This document shows positions 26,670 to 34,415 of a DNA stretch of 64,000 nucleotides, piece by piece (the stretch's first letter is position 1; each line of letters begins with the position of its first letter). The notes below the pieces were generated by a model. That model saw only the letters and a program-made list of their open reading frames with translations, was not told where the DNA came from and searched no databases. This DNA is from Clostridium paraputrificum (GTDB lineage: Bacteria; Bacillota; Clostridia; Clostridiales; Clostridiaceae): NCBI RefSeq assembly GCF_900447045.1, contig NZ_UAWH01000014.1:990501-1054500 (forward strand), written 5' to 3'. Both the position numbers and the translations under genes were made by a program.

Positions 26670-27326
26670 ATGAATATACTAGTAGTAGAGGATGAGGATA
26701 TGATTCTAGAAGGGATATGTGAATATTTAGGTGAACATGAATATTATTGTATTGCTGCATCAGATGGACAAAAAGCGATAGAAAAATTTAAAAACAATGA
26801 AATTCACTTGGTTTTATTAGATATTATGTTACCTAAATTAAATGGAATAGAAGTTTTACAATATATACGGAAAACTAGTAAAATTCCAGTTTTGATGTTA
26901 ACAGCTTTTAATGATGATGATTATAAAATTAAAGCTTTTTCAGGACTTTGTGATGGATATATTGAAAAACCTTTTTCACTTTCTTTGCTTGAAACAAGAA
27001 TTAATGCCTTGTTGAAAAGACATTATTCCAATTATTCAATTTTCAACTACAAAGATTGTCAAGTTAATTTTACAAGTTATAAGGCAACATATAAGGGAGA
27101 AGATGTATCTGTTAATGCAAAAGAACTTAAAATACTGGAGCTTCTTTTAAAGAATGAAAATATAGTGTTAACGAGAAATCAGATTATAGATGGCGTTTGG
27201 AAGGAAGATGAATCGATTCCATATGATAGAGTAGTAGATGTTTATATAAAAGAACTTAGAAAAAAATTAGGATTGGATTGTATAAAAACTATAAGAAATG
27301 TAGGGTATAAGATAACGATAAAATGA
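26670..27326 (+). CDS. OmpR-family response regulator (element cargo)
   Basis: 218 residues. Receiver domain 1-115 with acidic pocket EDEDM, phospho-acceptor Asp in LVLLDIMLP and Lys in YIEKPF; C-terminal winged helix ~125-218 (NAKELKILELLLKN, VVDVYIKELRKKLG). It overlaps the kinase start by four bases. Expected to control the ABC genes upstream via the repeats at 23198. Confidence 0.9.
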   Translation: MNILVVEDEDMILEGICEYLGEHEYYCIAASDGQKAIEKFKNNEIHLVLLDIMLPKLNGIEVLQYIRKTSKIPVLMLTAFNDDDYKIKAFSGLCDGYIEKPFSLSLLETRINALLKRHYSNYSIFNYKDCQVNFTSYKATYKGEDVSVNAKELKILELLLKNENIVLTRNQIIDGVWKEDESIPYDRVVDVYIKELRKKLGLDCIKTIRNVGYKITIK

Positions 27327-28651
27327 AAAAGATAAAATTATTTCCTAAGATATTTTTATATACATTTGCTATTATGTCATTTTTAATAATAATTAGTCAC
27401 CTTCTAATTTATTTTATATTTCCAATTACATATTTGGAGAATAGAAAAGATAGTATAAAAAATACTGCAGATATTTTAGCGGAAAGTATAGATGGATTAG
27501 ATAAGTCTTTTATTAATAAATATTTAGAACTGTTTTCTAAAAATAATGAAGTTAAAGTTTTTATTAAAAATGGAGCTATAGACAATGAAGTAAATTTAGA
27601 AAACAAAATAGATATAAATCTTGATAGTGAAAATAATTCAGTTATTATAGAAGAGAGAAGTGTAAAAACTAGAGAAGATGAAAATTTAGTTTTATATTTT
27701 GTAACTTCAAAGGATATGAAAAGGGAGGCTAAAAATATTAGCTTATCATTTTTACCATATACTTTAATTGTTAGTTTTATTTTTTCTATTGCTATTTCAT
27801 ATTTTTATACAAAAATAATAGTATCTCCAATAGTTGAAATAACAAAAGTAACAAATAATATGATGAAACTAGAAAAAGATGCATTACTAAAAGTAAAATC
27901 TTATGATGAAATAGGAAGTTTAAAAAATCAAATTAACACATTATATATTAGATTGCTAGGGGTTATAGATGATCTAGACAAAAAGAATAAAGAAATTATA
28001 GAACTTGAAAAAATGAAAGTTGAATTTCTAAGAAGTACATCACATGAACTTAAAACACCTCTTGCAAGTTTAAGAATTATTTTAGAGAATATGAAATATA
28101 ATGTTGGTAAGTATAAAGATAGAGATAAATATCTTAGTGTATCTATTGAAACTATTGATAAATTGACAAAAATGACAGTTGAAATATTGAAAGTATCTTC
28201 TTTCCAAGAGTTAAAAGACGATAAAGAACTTTTAAATATCAATCAAGAGGTTAAAACTATTTTAGAAGATTATATGGTTTTATCAAACAATAAAAATATT
28301 GAAATAAATAACTTTTTAGATGAAGAAGAAATTTATATGTCTAAACTTGCACTAAGAAAGGTTTTAGCAAACTTAGTTAGTAATGCAGTAAAGTATTCGT
28401 ATGCAAATGGTAAGATAAATATAGGAGTAAAAAATAATTATTTTTTTATAGAAAACTCATGTGAACCTTTAAATGAAAAACAGATAAAAGAATCATTTGA
28501 TTTATTTTCTGGAGTTGAAGATAAGAGTAGTAATGGATTAGGCCTTTTTATTGTAAAAAATATATTACTTAACTATGGAATCAATTATAAATTCGAGAAA
28601 AGTGATATAGGCATGATTTTCTATTTTAAATTACCTAATATATATTCATAA
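27323..28651 (+). CDS. Sensor histidine kinase (element cargo)
   Basis: 442 residues. TM1 ~9-31, extracytoplasmic domain ~32-145, TM2 ~148-170, HAMP, dimerisation helix with phospho-His in RSTSHELKTPL, N-box NLVSNAVKYS and G-box SNGLGLFIVKNI. Classical membrane sensor with a sizeable external domain, unlike the short-loop kinase of the resident module at 37667. Signal probably a peptide or cell-wall stress. Confidence 0.9.
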   Translation: MKKIKLFPKIFLYTFAIMSFLIIISHLLIYFIFPITYLENRKDSIKNTADILAESIDGLDKSFINKYLELFSKNNEVKVFIKNGAIDNEVNLENKIDINLDSENNSVIIEERSVKTREDENLVLYFVTSKDMKREAKNISLSFLPYTLIVSFIFSIAISYFYTKIIVSPIVEITKVTNNMMKLEKDALLKVKSYDEIGSLKNQINTLYIRLLGVIDDLDKKNKEIIELEKMKVEFLRSTSHELKTPLASLRIILENMKYNVGKYKDRDKYLSVSIETIDKLTKMTVEILKVSSFQELKDDKELLNINQEVKTILEDYMVLSNNKNIEINNFLDEEEIYMSKLALRKVLANLVSNAVKYSYANGKINIGVKNNYFFIENSCEPLNEKQIKESFDLFSGVEDKSSNGLGLFIVKNILLNYGINYKFEKSDIGMIFYFKLPNIYS

Positions 28652-28929
28652 AAATGAAATAGGCTTTTTAAAGATTTACTTAAAATTCAAAAAGTTGTAT
28701 ATATTTATTACTTTCGACTGGGATATAGAACTTCCAAATATATATTGAAAGGTATCAAGAAATCCGGAGTTTTGACGATAATGTATTGAATAACAATTAC
28801 GATTCGTTTGCAGTAACAAAAGAAAGAAGTTGAAAATATGAAGACAGAATTTTTATCAAGCTATATTACATTATTCAGTAGTCTAAATTCCAGTTTATAC
28901 GGAAGATAAACTTAAAATATCACAAATAG

Positions 28930-29070
28930 ACGAAGTGATCCAGACACGGTGGCGGTCGAAGACATAGAGCCACGCCAGCTATGCTGGCGAGTGTATGGAT
29001 TACTTCGGAGGTAGGCGAGCTTTAGCGAGCCGATATAAAAGCCCCCGTTATCTAACAGGGGGGTACTCTT
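28930..29070. other. Candidate oriT region of the mobilizable element
   Basis: A sharply less AT-rich stretch with several inverted repeats: CGCCAGC/GCTGGCG, GGCGAGCTTTAGCGAGCC, and CCCCCGTTA facing TAACAGGGGGG. It lies 200-330 bp upstream of the MobT-type relaxase, where Tn916 and its relatives have oriT. A hairpin GGTGTATGCTC/GAGTATATGCC with T-run (29217-29250) is just before the relaxase. The rest of 28652-28929 shows no gene. Confidence 0.4.
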
Positions 29071-29265
29071 ACAAAAGACAAGAGCAAAAACAAATACAAA
29101 ACTGCTGATATGCAACGATTTATAAGGTTATAAGAACTTATTTCACTTCACACCCTATTCTTTCTACCCGACAGGTCTAAAACAGCATATCAATAGCAAA
29201 TAATTATAAGATACAAGGTGTATGCTCCTATGAGTATATGCCTTTTTTGATTGGAGGAATAAAGC

Positions 29266-30432
29266 ATGAATGATATGAAATTTATTGAAACATTAAAGCA
29301 AAAGAGAAAAGCCTGTGATTATTCGCAATCACGACTGGCACAGGAACTACAAATCAGCAGGCAGAACTTAAATGAAATTGAAAACGGAAAAACAAAAGCC
29401 GGTAAAGAAATGAAGCATATACGTTTACATTATCTTGATTATTGTAATTGTACTCAGCCTTTCACTTTAACGATTGACTACCTGCGTGTTCGTTTTCCCA
29501 CCACAGACGCATTGGAAATTATAAAAAATGTACTGGCAATGAAGAGCGAATATTTTATTCATGAAGATTACGGAATGTATGGCTATGAAGAACAGTATGT
29601 CTATGGGGATATTAGTGTAAATGTTTCTAAAGATAGTTCTATGGGTGTTTTATTGGAATTAAGAGGTATGGGGTGTCGGAACTTGGAATATGTTTTACAG
29701 GCAAGAGGGATAGACTGGTATTCCTTTTTAAGCTGTTGTATAGATTGTCAAGGTGTTTTTAAACGCATAGATTTAGCGGTCAATGATATGGGCGGATTGC
29801 TGGATATAGAAATTCTAAGGGAACGCTATTATGCCAACAAGGTATGGAAACGTTCAAGAACCCATGAAGCAGTAGACAGCGGGAAATTATCGGGTACACA
29901 TGGAGATACTGCAAAAACTTTTTATATCGGTTCAAAGAATAGTTCTATTTACTTTTGCCTGTATGAAAAAGAAAAGGAACAAAAAAGCAAAGGCATAAAA
30001 ACAGACATTAAGAACCGCTTTGAAATTCGGCTAAAAAATGAAAAAGCAGGACAAACGATAGAACAACTTGTTTTTTCAAGAAATCCCGAACAGACCATAG
30101 CAAGCCTTATCCTCACACAGATAGATTTTCCCGATTATATTTTATGGGATATATTTTTGGATAATGTAACTACCTCACTTCCTTTTATTATGACGCCTGT
30201 TGCTGTCAATATGGATAAAACAAAACGCTGGTTAGAAAGACAGGTCATGCCCTCTTTATTGATGATAAAAGAGATTGAAAAGAAAACAGGAGCAAATTAT
30301 CTGGAAGAAATCGACAGACATACAAAACTAACAGAAAAGCAGGAATTAAAAATTAAACAAATGACAACAGACATAGCAAATATGATTGAGAAAGATACCA
30401 CTGTTCCTCAAGGGAATGACGGTATTTTTTAA
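29266..30432 (+). CDS. MobT-type relaxase / Rep_trans replication initiator
   Basis: 388 residues. N-terminal XRE-like helix-turn-helix (~5-60, SRLAQELQISRQNLNEIENG) followed by the Rep_trans-type catalytic region (TIDYLRVRFPT, KRIDLAVND, FYIGSKNSS, NRFEIRLKN), as in Orf20 of Tn916. These proteins nick at oriT and start rolling-circle transfer or replication. The likely active Tyr lies among the YxxxY segments in the middle. Start ATG has TTGGAGGAAT upstream. Codon use is less AT-biased than the host. Confidence 0.85.
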   Translation: MNDMKFIETLKQKRKACDYSQSRLAQELQISRQNLNEIENGKTKAGKEMKHIRLHYLDYCNCTQPFTLTIDYLRVRFPTTDALEIIKNVLAMKSEYFIHEDYGMYGYEEQYVYGDISVNVSKDSSMGVLLELRGMGCRNLEYVLQARGIDWYSFLSCCIDCQGVFKRIDLAVNDMGGLLDIEILRERYYANKVWKRSRTHEAVDSGKLSGTHGDTAKTFYIGSKNSSIYFCLYEKEKEQKSKGIKTDIKNRFEIRLKNEKAGQTIEQLVFSRNPEQTIASLILTQIDFPDYILWDIFLDNVTTSLPFIMTPVAVNMDKTKRWLERQVMPSLLMIKEIEKKTGANYLEEIDRHTKLTEKQELKIKQMTTDIANMIEKDTTVPQGNDGIF

Positions 30433-30459
30433 TTTCTTTAAAAAATCTGCAACAAAACG

Positions 30460-30830
30460 GCTACTTGCGTACAGATATGGTGCGAGGAAAGGAAATCTGA
30501 CTTTTTTTGAAAACAGGTCATCAAATCGGTGGTTGCTGTCCCTATATGATGTGAAAGAAGAAACGTTTTTCAATTTCAACTTAACAATCCGTAGTTGCCG
30601 TTCCCTATATGGAGCAAAGAAAATCTTTTATTCAACAGTTGGCAGTTACGGCGTTGCATGGGTAGTTAGGGGGGGGGGGAAAGAAAATCAGATTTTTTCA
30701 TCATCAACTTAGCAGAATGACACTTTCTTTCCCTATATGGTACAGGAAAAGAAAAAAGTTTTGAAGATTGGTTACGCTTCTGCTCTTTTCCAACGCGGTA
30801 TATAGGAAAGATGATTTTCTTCTTTCGTGT
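30460..30830 (+). repeat. Degenerate ~65-bp tandem array downstream of the relaxase gene
   Basis: Six units with starts at about 30464, 30531, 30592, 30652, 30722 and 30787, spaced 60-70 bases. Best core: GTTGCCGTTCCCTATATGG, then GCAAAGAAAATC and a T-rich segment. Units 2, 3 and 5 keep CCCTATATG(A/G); unit 4 has a run of ten or more G (30670-30680); units 1 and 6 are diverged. ORFs here change frame between units and look incidental. No protein family recognised. The remainder up to 31069 includes GTTCTTTGACAACTGAATAA and out-of-frame remnants. Confidence 0.6.
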
Positions 30831-31069
30831 TCTTTGACAACTGAATAAAGCAGTTCAATACGTTTGACAGACAGCGAGCCGTTGAAACAGATACGCCATG
30901 ACCTTTTCCCTGCTAAAGCGAGCGAACCTTATCTGTGTTCCTGTAAGAAACTTGTCCTTTCCTACCGCCATGACCTGTCCTGTCTGATAATGATACTCCC
31001 GTACAGCCACAGCTTGAGCGTTCAGAGCGTCGCACGCAATGGGTACGGCTACATAAGAACTATGCAGAG

Positions 31070-31315
31070 GTGGAACTCCTGTGGGCTATGACAAAAGCCG
31101 TTGAATTGCTTAGAAAAGATTTTTACAGAAAGGGGGTATGTGTTATTGCTGATATTGTAAAAACAAGGCAGGTAAAGACGAATAATAAGCGTGGCATTGG
31201 CAACAGAGGAAAAACAAAAATTGTTGTAAAAGAGCATTTTTCCGAAAAGGGAAAGACAATGGGAGAACTTCTGACAGATGTTATGCTGGAAAAAGCAAAG
31301 CAGACAATCGCATAA
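31070..31315 (+). CDS. TnpW-like small ORF
   Basis: Up to 81 residues (GTG 31070, or ATG 31088). The C-terminal half GKTKIVVKEHFSEKGKTMGE resembles small TnpW-type proteins that precede serine recombinases in clostridial transposons. The N-terminal 25 residues continue an upstream frame (QPQLERSERRTQWVRLHKNY) that has no start codon after its preceding stop. That frame is probably a remnant of a longer conjugation gene fused here by deletion. Confidence 0.5.
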   Translation: MELLWAMTKAVELLRKDFYRKGVCVIADIVKTRQVKTNNKRGIGNRGKTKIVVKEHFSEKGKTMGELLTDVMLEKAKQTIA

Positions 31316-31426
31316 AATCGGTGCAGTTGTAAGAAATAGATTGAATGACAAAAAGTACCCGTGTTATACTTTACTTGCAAGCAGGTATTGTAAACACGGG
31401 TTAGTTATAAAGGAGGATAACTGACA

Positions 31427-33040
31427 ATGAAACAACAGATTTACAATACTGCACTTTATCTTAGGTTAAGCCGAGATGATGAATTACAGGGCGAAAGTTC
31501 CAGCATTACCACACAAAGAAGTATGTTGCGTCTATATGCAAAAGAACATCATTTGAATGTGATTGATGAGTATATTGATGACGGCTGGTCGGGAACAAAT
31601 TTTGAAAGACCGAGTTTCCAGAGAATGATTGAAGATATAGAGGCAGGAAAAATCAACTGTGTTGTAACGAAAGACCTTTCCCGACTTGGCAGAAATTATA
31701 TTATGACAGGACAATATACAGAATTGTATTTTCCCAGCCATAATGTCCGTTACATAGCGATTGACGACGGTGTAGACAGCGAAAAAGGCGAAAGTGAGAT
31801 TGCACCATTTAAGAATATCATCAATGAATGGGTGGCAAGAGATACAAGCCGTAAAGTGAAATCGGCATTTAAGACAAAATTTGCAGAGGGTGCGTATTAT
31901 GGGGCTTATGCTCCGTTAGGATATAAGAAACACCCCGACATCAAAGGAAAACTGCTGGTTGATGAGGAAACAAAATGGATTGTTGAAAAAATCTTCTCCC
32001 TAGCCTATCAAGGTTACGGTAGTGCCAAAATCACAAAGGTACTGCGAGAAGAAAAAGTTCCGACAGCGTCTTGGCTGAATTTCACAAGGTACGGTACTTT
32101 TGCACACATCTTTGAGGGAAAGCCCGACAGCAAGCGTTATGAGTGGACGATTGCTCATGTTAAGGCAATTTTAAAAAGTGAAGTCTATATCGGAAACAGC
32201 GTTCATAATCGACAATCAACAGTTTCATTCAAGAGCAAGAAAAAAGTGCGTAAGCCCGAAAGTGAATGGTTTCGAGTAGAAAATACCCACGAACCGATTA
32301 TTGACAAAGAAGTGTTCTATCGTGTGCAGGAACAGATAAAATCAAGGCGTAGACAGACAAAGGAAAAAGCAACGCCGATATTTGCAGGGCTTGTCAAGTG
32401 TGCGGATTGTGGCTGGTCTATGCGGTTTGCGACAAATAAGGCAAATAAAACGCCATACAGTTATTATGCTTGCAGTTACTACGGGCAGTTTGGCAAAGGT
32501 ACTTGTTCTATGCACTATATCCGTTATGATGTGTTGTATCAAGCCGTATTGGAACGATTGCAGTATTGGGCTAAGGCAGTACAGCAGGACGAAGAAAATG
32601 TGTTGAATAAGATACAAAAGGCTGGCAATGCAGAGCGAATACGGGAAAAGAAGAAAAAGGCAAGTGCTTTGAAGAAAGCCGAGAACCGTCAAAATGAAAT
32701 TGACCGCTTGTTTGCGAAAATGTACGAAGATAGAGCCTGTGAGAAGATAACGGAACGAAACTTCATCATGCTGTCGGGAAAATATCAGAAAGAACAGATA
32801 GAACTGGAACAGCAGATAACCAACCTAAGAGAAGAATTAAGTAAAATGGAACAGGATATGATAGGTGCTGAAAAGTGGATTGAGTTAATCAAGGAGTATT
32901 CCGTACCAAAGGAACTGACAGCACCGTTATTAAATGCAATGATAGAAAAAATCCTTATTCATGAAGCAACAACGAATGAGGACAATGAAAGAATACAAGA
33001 AATAGAGATATACTACCGATTTATTGGAAAAGTAGACTGA
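31427..33040 (+). CDS. Large serine recombinase (TndX/TnpX-like)
   Basis: 537 residues. Resolvase domain ~5-150 with nucleophile Ser15 (YLRLSRDDE) and TKDLSRLGRNYI; recombinase domain ~170-290 (APLGYKKHP); zinc ribbon CADCGWSMRF...CSYYGQFGKGTC ~323-360; long coiled coil ~400-480. These enzymes excise and insert conjugative/mobilizable transposons between sites sharing a 2-bp core. It sits at the right end of the element 43 bp from the junction, as usual. Start ATG after AAAGGAGGATAA. Confidence 0.92.
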   Translation: MKQQIYNTALYLRLSRDDELQGESSSITTQRSMLRLYAKEHHLNVIDEYIDDGWSGTNFERPSFQRMIEDIEAGKINCVVTKDLSRLGRNYIMTGQYTELYFPSHNVRYIAIDDGVDSEKGESEIAPFKNIINEWVARDTSRKVKSAFKTKFAEGAYYGAYAPLGYKKHPDIKGKLLVDEETKWIVEKIFSLAYQGYGSAKITKVLREEKVPTASWLNFTRYGTFAHIFEGKPDSKRYEWTIAHVKAILKSEVYIGNSVHNRQSTVSFKSKKKVRKPESEWFRVENTHEPIIDKEVFYRVQEQIKSRRRQTKEKATPIFAGLVKCADCGWSMRFATNKANKTPYSYYACSYYGQFGKGTCSMHYIRYDVLYQAVLERLQYWAKAVQQDEENVLNKIQKAGNAERIREKKKKASALKKAENRQNEIDRLFAKMYEDRACEKITERNFIMLSGKYQKEQIELEQQITNLREELSKMEQDMIGAEKWIELIKEYSVPKELTAPLLNAMIEKILIHEATTNEDNERIQEIEIYYRFIGKVD

Positions 33041-33083
33041 TAAAGAGGGTTCATATCTTTAACTAAGGGAAACTGGTAAGTGC

Positions 33084-33443
33084 CTACCTGATAGTTCATT
33101 ATTTGAAGATATAAGTAAGGTGTTGGGTGTATCTATGAGTGAATTATTAAAGGGTGAATATATTGAAGAAGAAAATGTAGAGGTAGAAAGTAATAAAACT
33201 ATAAATTCATTACTAAGTGAGATTAAAAAGTTAAAAAGAAATGAATCATTAATTGGAGCTTTATGTGCAATATTAATATCATTTATTACAGCAATTTATT
33301 CACTTATATGGCAACCTGGTGAAAAAGCTTATGAACAATTTTTCTCAGGATTTATTGAGGCAATAAGTGCTGGATGCCTTATTATAGGAATAATCCTTAT
33401 ATTCTATACATGGGTAAAGTACTCTCAAAAAAACTTAAATTAA
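33084..33443 (+). pseudogene. XRE-family regulator, C-terminal fragment
   Basis: Continues the frame broken at 23063: LPDSSLFEDISKVLGVSMSE closes the helix-turn-helix, then a linker (~residues 65-90), two hydrophobic segments (LIGALCAILISFITAIYSLI and AGCLIIGIILIFYTWV) and a short tail. The intact gene would encode a membrane-anchored XRE regulator. The fragment lacks the first half of the DNA-binding domain. Internal GTG 33120 or ATG 33135 could give a short membrane protein but has no good ribosome binding site. Confidence 0.8.
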
Positions 33444-33456
33444 ATTACTTTTCAAT

Positions 33457-33487
33457 GACTAAGCTAAATTGCTTGGTCTTTTTTTAA
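33457..33487 (+). terminator. Terminator after XRE fragment
   Basis: Arms GACTAAG and CTTGGTC followed by a run of seven T. Nearly the same hairpin recurs at 38693, both immediately before a D repeat. Confidence 0.75.
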
Positions 33488-33640
33488 TATATAGGAAAAT
33501 GTAAAATTTTAATTTGCTATAAATCAAAGGTATTATTATAATTTCCTTACCTTTAGTATGAGTGGGGGGATATTTGTTTCCATGTGACTTGGAGCCTAGC
33601 GACAGAACTAACAAAATAAATATCCACCCCACCTTTTTTT
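33488..33640 (+). repeat. Dispersed hairpin repeat D2 (internal deletion)
   Basis: D copy: AAAATTTTAATTTGCTATAA, ATCAAAGGTATTATTATAA, TTTCCTTACCTTTAGTATG, GATATTTGTTTCC, GACTTGGAGC, AAATAAATATCC. Compared with D4 it lacks ~43 bases between two near-identical TATAATTTC segments, as expected from slippage between short direct repeats. Confidence 0.75.
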
Positions 33641-33737
33641 TGTATAAGCTATAGAAAAATTAATTATGTAAGAAAATCGTAAGAAGTTCTGTTTAAAATA
33701 CAAATTATAGTAGAAAAATATTATGAGGTGATACAAA

Positions 33738-34415
33738 ATGAGTATTTTAAAAACAGAAAATTTAGTGAAAATTTATGGAGAAGGGCCTAATAAAATTAAG
33801 GCTTTAGATAATGTAAGTATAGAAGTAAATGATGGAGAATTTGTTGCTATTATAGGAACATCAGGTAGTGGAAAATCTACTTTGTTAAATATGTTAGGGG
33901 GATTAGACACACCAACAAGTGGAGAAACAATTATAAATGGAAAAAAGATTGGAAGTATGAAAGATGAAGAACTTACAGTCTTTAGAAGAAGAAATATAGG
34001 TTTCATATTTCAAAATTATAATTTAGTACCAATATTAAATGTATATGAAAACATAGTACTTTCAATAGAATTAGATGGAGTAAAAATAGATAAAGAATAT
34101 GTGGATTCAATAATTAACACACTAGGGTTAAGAGAAAAGCTAACTAATATGCCTAATAATTTATCAGGAGGACAACAACAAAGGGTTGCAATAGCAAGGG
34201 CATTAGCTACAAAGCCAAGTATTATTTTAGCTGATGAACCAACAGGTAATCTTGATAGTAAAACTAGTATGGATGTTATAGGGCTTTTAAAAACAACTAG
34301 TAAAAAGTTTAACCAAACAATGATTATGATAACTCATAATGAAGAAATTGCTCAACTTGCAGATAGAATTATAAGAATTGAAGATGGAAAAGTTTTTGTA
34401 AGAGGTGGCAAGTAA
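33738..34415 (+). CDS. ABC transporter ATPase (resident peptide module)
   Basis: 225 residues. Walker A GTSGSGKST, Q-loop FIFQNYNLVP, signature LSGGQQQRVAIARAL, Walker B IILADEPTGNLDS, H-loop MITHNEEIA. The stop TAA shares one base with the permease ATG. With the permease and the regulator/kinase downstream it forms a peptide-sensing and detoxification module. Start ATG follows GAGGTGATAC. Confidence 0.92.
   Translation: MSILKTENLVKIYGEGPNKIKALDNVSIEVNDGEFVAIIGTSGSGKSTLLNMLGGLDTPTSGETIINGKKIGSMKDEELTVFRRRNIGFIFQNYNLVPILNVYENIVLSIELDGVKIDKEYVDSIINTLGLREKLTNMPNNLSGGQQQRVAIARALATKPSIILADEPTGNLDSKTSMDVIGLLKTTSKKFNQTMIMITHNEEIAQLADRIIRIEDGKVFVRGGK

Larger units (their letters stand above)
23064..33083. 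mobile_element. Integrative mobilizable element (~10.0 kb) with MobT relaxase and serine recombinase
   Basis: Boundaries come from the split XRE gene. The chromosome reads GGAGTTTC up to ~23062 and resumes TACCTGATAG at 33085; both junctions share CC, a plausible 2-bp crossover core. Contents left to right: ABC transporter (3 genes), response regulator, histidine kinase, oriT-like DNA, MobT relaxase, tandem array, TnpW-like ORF and large serine recombinase 43 bp from the right end. The right part (28.9-33.0 kb) is less AT-rich and has different codon use from the cargo and chromosome. No coupling protein or mating-pair genes are present, so it would need a helper. I infer a single element; stacked insertions are possible. 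Confidence 0.7.

Noticed and set aside
30386-30712. 108-codon ORF downstream of the relaxase
   Set aside because: Overlaps the relaxase 3' end, then crosses the tandem array and a long G run; no family resemblance and the frame is not kept between repeat units.
30460-30830. Possible CRISPR array
   Set aside because: Units are degenerate, spacing varies, the conserved part is not followed by unique spacers, and no cas gene is present.
30864-31091. 75-codon ORF
   Set aside because: Composition differs from neighbouring genes; a different frame here (QPQLERSERRTQWVRLHKNY) looks more gene-like, so this is probably a shadow of a decayed gene.
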